Assembly (NCBI RefSeq): GCF_025698545.1
Contig: NC_068569.1
Span: 21,018,001-21,082,000, forward strand
Length of the DNA stretch: 64,000 nt
Direction: 5' to 3'
DNA from: Gossypium raimondii
Taxonomy: Eukaryota > Streptophyta > Magnoliopsida > Malvales > Malvaceae
Part shown: one piece after another, positions 61,901 through 64,000 of the stretch
Position numbering within the stretch: position 1 is the stretch's first letter
Layout: each line of letters begins with the position of its first letter
The notes under the pieces: model-generated
What the model was told of the DNA's origin: nothing
Database searches by the model: none
What the model saw: the letters and a program-made list of their open reading frames with translations, nothing else
Program-made: the position numbers and the translations under genes

Positions 61901-64000
61901 TTCTCATCTTCTGCTTCAACTTCAGCCTCCTTTTCAACCAACTTTTGTTTTGGCGCCTTTTGCTCAACACTTTCCTCCTTGGTTACCTCTTCAGGTTTCT
62001 TCTTTTCAGCCAACGTCAGTTTTGGTACTTTCTCAGATTCAGCTTCTACCAACTTTGGTTTTGGCACCTTTTGCTCAACGTTTTCCTCCACCTGTACCTC
62101 TTCATGTTTCTTCTTTTCAGCCAATTTCAGTTTTGGTACCTTTTCATCTTCAGCTGCGACTTCAGCCTCCTTTTCGACCAACTTCTGTTTTGGCACCTTT
62201 TGCTCAACACTTTCGTCCTTGGTTACCTCTTCAGGTTTCTTCTTTTCAGCCAACATCAGTTTTGGTACTTTCTCAGCTTCATCTTCGACCCACTTTTGTT
62301 TTGGCACATTTTGCTCAACACTTTCCTCCTTGGGCACCTCTTCAAGTTTCTTCTTTTCAGCCAAAATCAGTTTTGGTACCTTCTCAGCTTCAGCTTCAGC
62401 CTCCTTGGGTACCTTTTCAGGTGCCTTCTTCTCAACCAACTCTGGTTTTGGTACCTTTTCCTCAACAATCTCCACCTTGGGTGTGTCTTCAGGTTCCTTT
62501 TTCTCGATCAACTTTGGTTTTGGTGCCTTCTTCTCAACACTCTCCACCTTGGGTACCTCTTCAAGTTTTTTCTTTTCAACCAAATTTGCTACTTTTTCCT
62601 CAACACTCTCCCCCTTGGGTGCCTCCTCAAGTTTCTTCTTCTCTACCAACTTTGGTTTTGGTACCTTTTCCTCAACACTCTCCACCTTGGGTACCTCTTT
62701 AGGTTCCTTCTTCTCAACCAACTTTGGTTTTGGCACCTTTTGCTCAACACTTTCCTCCTTGGGTACCTCTTCAGGTTTCTTCTTTGCAGCCATCATCTGT
62801 TTTGGCACCTTCTCAGGTTCAGCCTCCTTTTCGACCAACTTTGGTTTGGGCATCTTTTGCTGAATGCTTTCCTCGGTTACCTCTTTAGGTTTCTTCTTTT
62901 CGGACAACATCAGTTTTGGTACTTTCTCAGCTTCAGCTTCAGCGTCGACCAACTTTGGTTTTGGCACCTTTTGCTCAACACTTTCCTCCTTGGGTATCTC
63001 TTTAGGTTTCTTCTTTTCTGCCAATATCAATTGCGGTACCTTCTCTTCTTCAGCTTTGAGCAACTGTGGTTTTGGCACCTTTTGCTCAACACTTTCCTCC
63101 TTGGTTATCTCTTCAAGTTTCTTCAGTTCAGCCATCATCTGTTTTGGTACCTTCTCAGCTTCAGCCTCCTTTTCGACCAACTTTGGTTTGGGCACCTTTT
63201 GCTCAATGCTTTCCTCCTTGGTTACCTCTTCAGGTTTCTTCTTTTCAGCCAACGTCAGTTTTGGTACCTTCTCAGCTTCAGCTTCAGCATCGACCAGCTT
63301 TGGTTTTGGCCCCTTTTGCTTAATGGTTTCCTCCTGTACCTCTTCAGGTTTTTTCTTTTCTGCTAGTTTTGGTACCTTCTCATCTTCTGCTTCAACTTCA
63401 GCCTCCTTTTCAACCAACTTTTGTTTTGGCACCTTTTGCTCAACACTTTCCTCCTTGGTTACCTCTTCAGGTTTCTTCTTTTCAGCCAACGTCAGTTTTG
63501 GTACTTTCTCAGCTTCAGCTTCTACCAACTTTGGTTTTGGCACCTTTTGCTCAACGTTTTCCTCCACCTGTACCTCTTCATGTTTCTTCTTTTCAGCCAA
63601 TTTCAGTTTTGGTACCTTGTCATCTTCAGCTGCGACTTCAGCCTCCTTTTCGACCAACTTCTGTTTTGGCACCTTTTGCTCAACACTTTCGTCCTTGGTT
63701 ACCTCTTCAGGTTTCTTCTTTTCAGCCAACATCAGTTTTGGTACTTTCTCAGCTTCATCTTCTACCAACTTTGGTTTTGGCACCTTTTGCTCAATGTTTT
63801 CCTCCATCTGTACCTCTTCATGTTTCTTCTTTTCAGCCAATTTCAGTTTTGGTACCTTCTCATCTTCAGCTGTGACTTCAGCCTCCTTTTCGACCAACTT
63901 CTGTTTTATTACCTTTTGCTCAACGCTTTCCTCCTTGATTACCTCTTCAGGTTTCTTCTTTTCAGCCAACTTCAGTTTTGGTACCTTCTTAGCTTCATCT
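58978..64000 (-). CDS. Very long Lys/Pro/Glu repeat protein with C-terminal tail anchor, 5' end outside the window
   Basis: The minus strand is open without a stop from the window edge to TGA at 58978, over 1670 codons. Most is a degenerate repeat of roughly 20-45 residues built on KVPKPKLVEKKEPEEVPK-like and SVEEKVPK-like phrases. Highly charged, proline-spaced sequence like this is probably extended or disordered. About 230 acidic residues rich in E, D, Q and T follow (for example LEDESDKQELDQENETEGTE). The end is a single hydrophobic segment (FAGSAFLVSLIVIVIKLL) with a basic tail KARKR, the layout of a tail-anchored protein of ER, plastid or mitochondrial outer membrane. Two blocks near 60950-62285 and 62426-63761 are almost identical, offset by exactly 1476 bp (492 codons). 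No start codon inside the window is believable because the repeat continues past 64000. Function is unknown. Confidence 0.85.
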   Translation of the reverse strand, partial: DEAKKVPKLKLAEKKKPEEVIKEESVEQKVIKQKLVEKEAEVTAEDEKVPKLKLAEKKKHEEVQMEENIEQKVPKPKLVEDEAEKVPKLMLAEKKKPEEVTKDESVEQKVPKQKLVEKEAEVAAEDDKVPKLKLAEKKKHEEVQVEENVEQKVPKPKLVEAEAEKVPKLTLAEKKKPEEVTKEESVEQKVPKQKLVEKEAEVEAEDEKVPKLAEKKKPEEVQEETIKQKGPKPKLVDAEAEAEKVPKLTLAEKKKPEEVTKEESIEQKVPKPKLVEKEAEAEKVPKQMMAELKKLEEITKEESVEQKVPKPQLLKAEEEKVPQLILAEKKKPKEIPKEESVEQKVPKPKLVDAEAEAEKVPKLMLSEKKKPKEVTEESIQQKMPKPKLVEKEAEPEKVPKQMMAAKKKPEEVPKEESVEQKVPKPKLVEKKEPKEVPKVESVEEKVPKPKLVEKKKLEEAPKGESVEEKVANLVEKKKLEEVPKVESVEKKAPKPKLIEKKEPEDTPKVEIVEEKVPKPELVEKKAPEKVPKEAEAEAEKVPKLILAEKKKLEEVPKEESVEQNVPKQKWVEDEAEKVPKLMLAEKKKPEEVTKDESVEQKVPKQKLVEKEAEVAAEDEKVPKLKLAEKKKHEEVQVEENVEQKVPKPKLVEAESEKVPKLTLAEKKKPEEVTKEESVEQKAPKQKLVEKEAEVEAEDEKVPKLAEKKKPEEVQEETIEQKGPKPKLVDAEAEAEKVPKLTLAEKKKPEEVTKEESIEQKVPKPNLVEKEAEAEKVPKQMMAELKKLEEITKEESVEQKVPKPQLLKAEEEKVPQLILAEKKKPKEIPKEESVEQKVPKPKLVDAEAEAEKVPKLMLSEKKKPKEVTEESIQQKMPKPKLVEKEAEPEKVPKQMMAAKKKPEEVPKEESVEQKVPKPKLVEKKEPKEVPKVESVEEKVPKPKLVEKKKLEEAPKGESVEEKVAKLVEKKKLEEVPKVESVEKKAPKPKLIEKKEPEDTPKVEIVEEKVPKPKLVEKKEPEKVPKVETGEAKVPTLKLVEKKKPEEASQGENVEEKVAKLKLVEKKKPEEVHKVESVEKKVPKQKSIEKKEPKDASKGENVEEKVPKPKLVEKKELGVIPKVESGEKKVSKPKLIEKKETEDASKGVSVEEKVSKPKLVEKKEPKEVPKGETVEKKVPKSKLVEKKEPEEIPKVEGVEKKLPKPKLIENKEPKELPKVETDEEKVPKPKLVEKQKPDEAPKEERVEEKAPKSKLVEKKELGEIPKVESIKKKVWKPKLIEKKEPEDTPKKGSVEENVPKSRLVETKEPEEEPKGESIEEKVPKLKLVEKKEPGKATKEERLEEKVPKPKLVENKELEEVPKEKTVERKIQSTDEIDQSQAEACKEVGNQTSFEKEPEESESEKEEEIGAKIEKEETKEVENAIHGEPENAEEEVMQTEPEEHEVEAVEETHKVKETPPEKIPEQKVASAAQQASPEPEIMEPEVSELEPPLTEVAANKELQEKEPPDEIHKVEEVQEEPWAEETEDTAGQATQQSELPSLPPIQDEDKRIRDEYHQAEDLTSEQSLMEPGPDQEPKEDDTEQQLEDESDKQELDQENETEGTEDEIGEETDEEEYGITTSPEIDTDKDKGPIEGPATEEKPKKTKLQKPLMFAGSAFLVSLIVIVIKLLKARKR
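60950..63761. repeat. Recent 1476-bp in-frame tandem duplication
   Basis: Two blocks of about 1.33 kb, 60950-62285 and 62426-63761, match base for base apart from scattered differences at a constant offset of 1476 bp. For example, CACTTTCGTCCTTGG occurs near 62209 and 63685. The offset is a multiple of three, so the reading frame is kept. Unequal crossing-over between short repeats is the likely cause. Confidence 0.85.

Noticed and set aside
59993..63875. Very long open frames on the plus strand (up to 491 codons) opposite the KPE-repeat gene
   Set aside because: They mirror a repeat that rarely uses TTA, CTA or TCA codons, so the opposite strand lacks stops by composition. Their products are simple Ser/Phe/Thr or Leu/Phe/Trp repeats, and the minus-strand frame is longer and ends in a sensible membrane anchor.
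63960..63971. Translation start of the KPE-repeat protein at 63969
   Set aside because: The codon there is TTG and the repeat continues in frame to the window edge, so the true start is outside.
1..64000. CRISPR arrays, bacterial operons or phage elements
   Set aside because: Introns, plastid insertions and plant transposons show this is plant nuclear DNA. Regular spacer-repeat arrays were not seen.

Overview
The window is plant nuclear DNA from a eudicot: very AT-rich intergenic sequence, small intron-containing genes with canonical GT/AG borders, dense transposon debris and a piece of plastid DNA. The repeat families and protein styles look like cotton or another Malvaceae to me, but that is an impression from memory, not something shown by the sequence.

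I support four protein-coding genes. (1) 8666-10746 (+): a seven-exon WAT1-related / nodulin MtN21-like (EamA) membrane transporter, 361 aa. (2) 29126-31814 (+): a four-exon Tubby-like F-box protein, 424 aa, with a 5' UTR intron. (3) 56260-56952 (+): an intronless, membrane-anchored SAM-dependent methyltransferase-like protein, 230 aa, probably with a 5' UTR intron. (4) 58978-64000 (-): the 3' part of a very long Lys/Pro/Glu-rich repeat protein ending in a tail anchor; its 5' end lies outside the window.

Most of the rest is mobile DNA. 710-4368 has TG...CA ends like a solo LTR. Between 13.8 and 27.8 kb and at 47.5 kb lie foldback MITEs; four have 9-bp target duplications (Mutator-like), and one of these carries a second foldback inside it. 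A tRNA-type SINE with an 11-bp target duplication is at 43158-43270, and a broken hAT transposase end at 44812-45444. From 48.3 to 52.7 kb there is a non-coding region built from repeated modules.

The most unusual structure is 33325-42309. It is an approximately 9-kb palindrome of a Ty3/gypsy-type retrotransposon: LTR, primer-binding site, gag and a protease remnant read inward from both sides, with no reverse transcriptase or integrase region and no normally placed 3' LTR. Both outer ends are the same U3 end of the LTR, and the whole palindrome is flanked by a perfect 5-bp duplication (TCATA). It sits inside a nuclear plastid insertion (ycf2 start, trnI-CAU and spacer), so the empty site can be recognised. 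This indicates that the palindrome integrated as one unit through two U3 ends. If transcribed it would give a hairpin RNA with arms of about 4.4 kb.
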